A stretch of 34,190 bases of DNA from Gammaproteobacteria bacterium (GTDB lineage: Bacteria; Pseudomonadota; Gammaproteobacteria; SZUA-140): NCBI GenBank assembly GCA_026981935.1, contig JALSIC010000003.1:1-34190 (forward strand), given 5' to 3'. Below the pieces are notes generated by a model, which was not told where the DNA came from, searched no databases, and worked only from the letters and a program-made list of their open reading frames with translations. Of this stretch, positions 32,936 to 34,190 are shown in pieces (the first letter of the stretch is position 1; the number at the start of each line of letters is the position of its first letter). The translations under genes were made by a program, and so were the position numbers.

Positions 32936-34190
32936 ATGAAGCATCCCCGTCTGTCCGCCTTCCTTGCGGCCATCTTGCCGATCACCCCCCTGCTGTTGTC
33001 CATCACGGTGGTCTCGCCTGCCGCCGTTGCAGACGAAGCAACCGGCGGCCTTGCGCCCGTGATCGTCACCGCGACCCGGACCGCGGAGATCGCAGACGAA
33101 ACCCTGGCACCGGTCATCGTCATCACCCGCGAGGACATCGCCCGCAGCCAGGCCACCGACGTGGCCGATCTGCTGCGCTTCCATGCCGGGCTGGAGATCG
33201 CCCGCAACGGCGGCCCCGGCCAGGCCGCGTCCCTGTTCATGCGCGGCACCGACAGCAACCACACCCTGGTGCTGGTGGACGGCGTCAAGATCAACCCCGG
33301 AACCATCGGCGGCGCGGCGCTGCAGAACATCAACCCCGCCATCATCGAGCGCATCGAAATCGTCAAGGGCCCCCGTTCCACCCTCTACGGCTCCGAGGCC
33401 ATCGGCGGGGTCATCAACATCATCACCCGTTCGCCACAGGCCGGGACCCGGGCCGAACTCGCCTATGGCGTGGGCAAATACGAGACCCGCACGGCGACCC
33501 TGGACCTGCGCCACCGCGAGGGTGACCGGCGCAGCGGCATCACCGTCAGCGGGCTGGAGAGCGACGGATTCCCTACCCGTGACACCTCCGACATCGACCG
33601 GGGACACGACAACACCACTATCAACGCGTATCTGGGCACCGCCTTCGGCCCCGTGGATGCGGAAGTGAGCCTGTGGCGCGCTGCGGGCAACACGGAATAC
33701 CTGGATTTCTTTCTCACCCCGCTGGATCAGGACTACGAGAACCGGGTCACCGCGCTCACCCTGAAGGCGGCACCGGGCGCAGCATGGTCCAGCCTCCTGC
33801 GCCTGAGTCATACCATCGACGAGATCGACCAGAACCAGGGCAGTGACTATGCCCACACCCGGCGCGGTCTGCTGGACTGGCAAAACGACATCCAGCTCGG
33901 CGAGCGCCACCTGCTCAGCACAGGCCTGTGGCTGTCGCGCGAGGACACCGCCGCGAGAAGCTTCGGCACGTCCTTCGAGGAAGAAACCTCGGTCAAGGCC
34001 GTCTACCTGCAGGACGACATGGACCTGGGCGCCCATCGCGTGCTGCTTGCGGCCCGTCTCACCGATCACGACAGCTTCGGCAGCTACTTCACCTGGGACG
34101 TGGAATACGGCTACCGGCTGAATACCAACACGCGCTTCACGGCCGCCGCCGGCACGGCCTTCCGTGCCCCGGACAGCACCGACCGTTTCG
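32936..34190 (+). CDS. btuB: TonB-dependent vitamin B12 receptor BtuB, 5' part
   Basis: Outer-membrane receptor for cobalamin uptake; 418 codons are present and the gene runs off the window. It has a signal peptide (about 1-32, VVSPAAVADEA), a TonB box within LAPVIVTATRT, and the plug domain (about 45-155) with DVADLLRFHAGLEI, SLFMRGTDSNHTLVLVDGVKIN, IERIEIVKGPRSTLYGSEAIGGVINII, then the first beta strands of the barrel. The plug lines up closely with E. coli BtuB. GAGGAGGAG just upstream of ATG 32936 is a strong ribosome-binding site. Control by the cobalamin riboswitch immediately upstream supports the B12 substrate. A hairpin ACACCC-TGCGC-GGGTGT at 32892-32908 lies in the leader. Confidence 0.95.
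   Translation, partial: MKHPRLSAFLAAILPITPLLLSITVVSPAAVADEATGGLAPVIVTATRTAEIADETLAPVIVITREDIARSQATDVADLLRFHAGLEIARNGGPGQAASLFMRGTDSNHTLVLVDGVKINPGTIGGAALQNINPAIIERIEIVKGPRSTLYGSEAIGGVINIITRSPQAGTRAELAYGVGKYETRTATLDLRHREGDRRSGITVSGLESDGFPTRDTSDIDRGHDNTTINAYLGTAFGPVDAEVSLWRAAGNTEYLDFFLTPLDQDYENRVTALTLKAAPGAAWSSLLRLSHTIDEIDQNQGSDYAHTRRGLLDWQNDIQLGERHLLSTGLWLSREDTAARSFGTSFEEETSVKAVYLQDDMDLGAHRVLLAARLTDHDSFGSYFTWDVEYGYRLNTNTRFTAAAGTAFRAPDSTDRF

Noticed and set aside
29741-34069. A 1442-codon open frame on the minus strand across the SBBP gene, riboswitch and btuB
   Set aside because: It lies opposite two well-supported genes and passes through a conserved riboswitch; the product has no recognisable domains. 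Long antisense frames arise in GC-rich coding DNA with biased third positions.

Overview
The window is GC-rich chromosomal DNA of a gammaproteobacterium. The evidence is gene order: mlaFEDCB-ibaG-murA, miaB-ybeZ-ybeY-corC-lnt, leuS-lptE-holA, proA-nadD-rsfS-rlmH and maf-rng-yhdP-nit are all gammaproteobacterial arrangements. A short-form HisG, a BtuB-type receptor, GlyGly-CTERM-like tails and a REP-like element of the GTAGCC...GGATGGAGCG type point to an environmental lineage such as the Chromatiales/Ectothiorhodospiraceae rather than an enteric; that placement is inference. There are no rRNA, tRNA or CRISPR loci and no intact mobile element.

Layout. (1) Bases 120-5724, minus strand, read right to left: mlaF-mlaE-mlaD-mlaC-mlaB-ibaG, a REP-like element, murA, hisG. 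This covers retrograde phospholipid transport, a BolA-family protein, the first step of peptidoglycan synthesis and the first step of histidine synthesis. (2) Bases 6130-25806, minus strand: a housekeeping supercluster of sixteen genes, miaB, ybeZ, ybeY, corC, lnt, leuS, lptE, holA, proA, nadD, rsfS, rlmH, maf, rng, yhdP, nit. They serve tRNA modification, rRNA processing and ribosome silencing, envelope biogenesis, replication, NAD and proline synthesis, and metabolite repair. Many junctions are 4-bp stop/start overlaps or gaps below 70 bp, so much of the block is probably co-transcribed. (3) Bases 26017-27956, minus strand: a secreted S8 serine protease whose 3' end runs out of frame into the C-terminal part of an ammonium transporter gene, leaving a headless amtB remnant. 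(4) Bases 28008-32446, plus strand: a 30-codon ORF with a good ribosome-binding site, a coupled pair of 'arsenosugar/rSAM-selenodomain-associated' transferases, and a 946-residue exported SBBP beta-propeller protein with a DUF11 domain and a GlyGly-CTERM-like tail. (5) Bases 32533-34190, plus strand: a cobalamin riboswitch followed by btuB, which runs off the window.

The most interesting features are the cobalamin riboswitch, in which one conserved arm is expanded by three perfect 12-bp repeats; the protease/ammonium-transporter junction; and a recurring pattern of 11-12 bp tandem duplications at gene boundaries (miaB end, holA end, maf leader, riboswitch). I saw no clearly new multi-gene system; the rest is well-conserved core genome.
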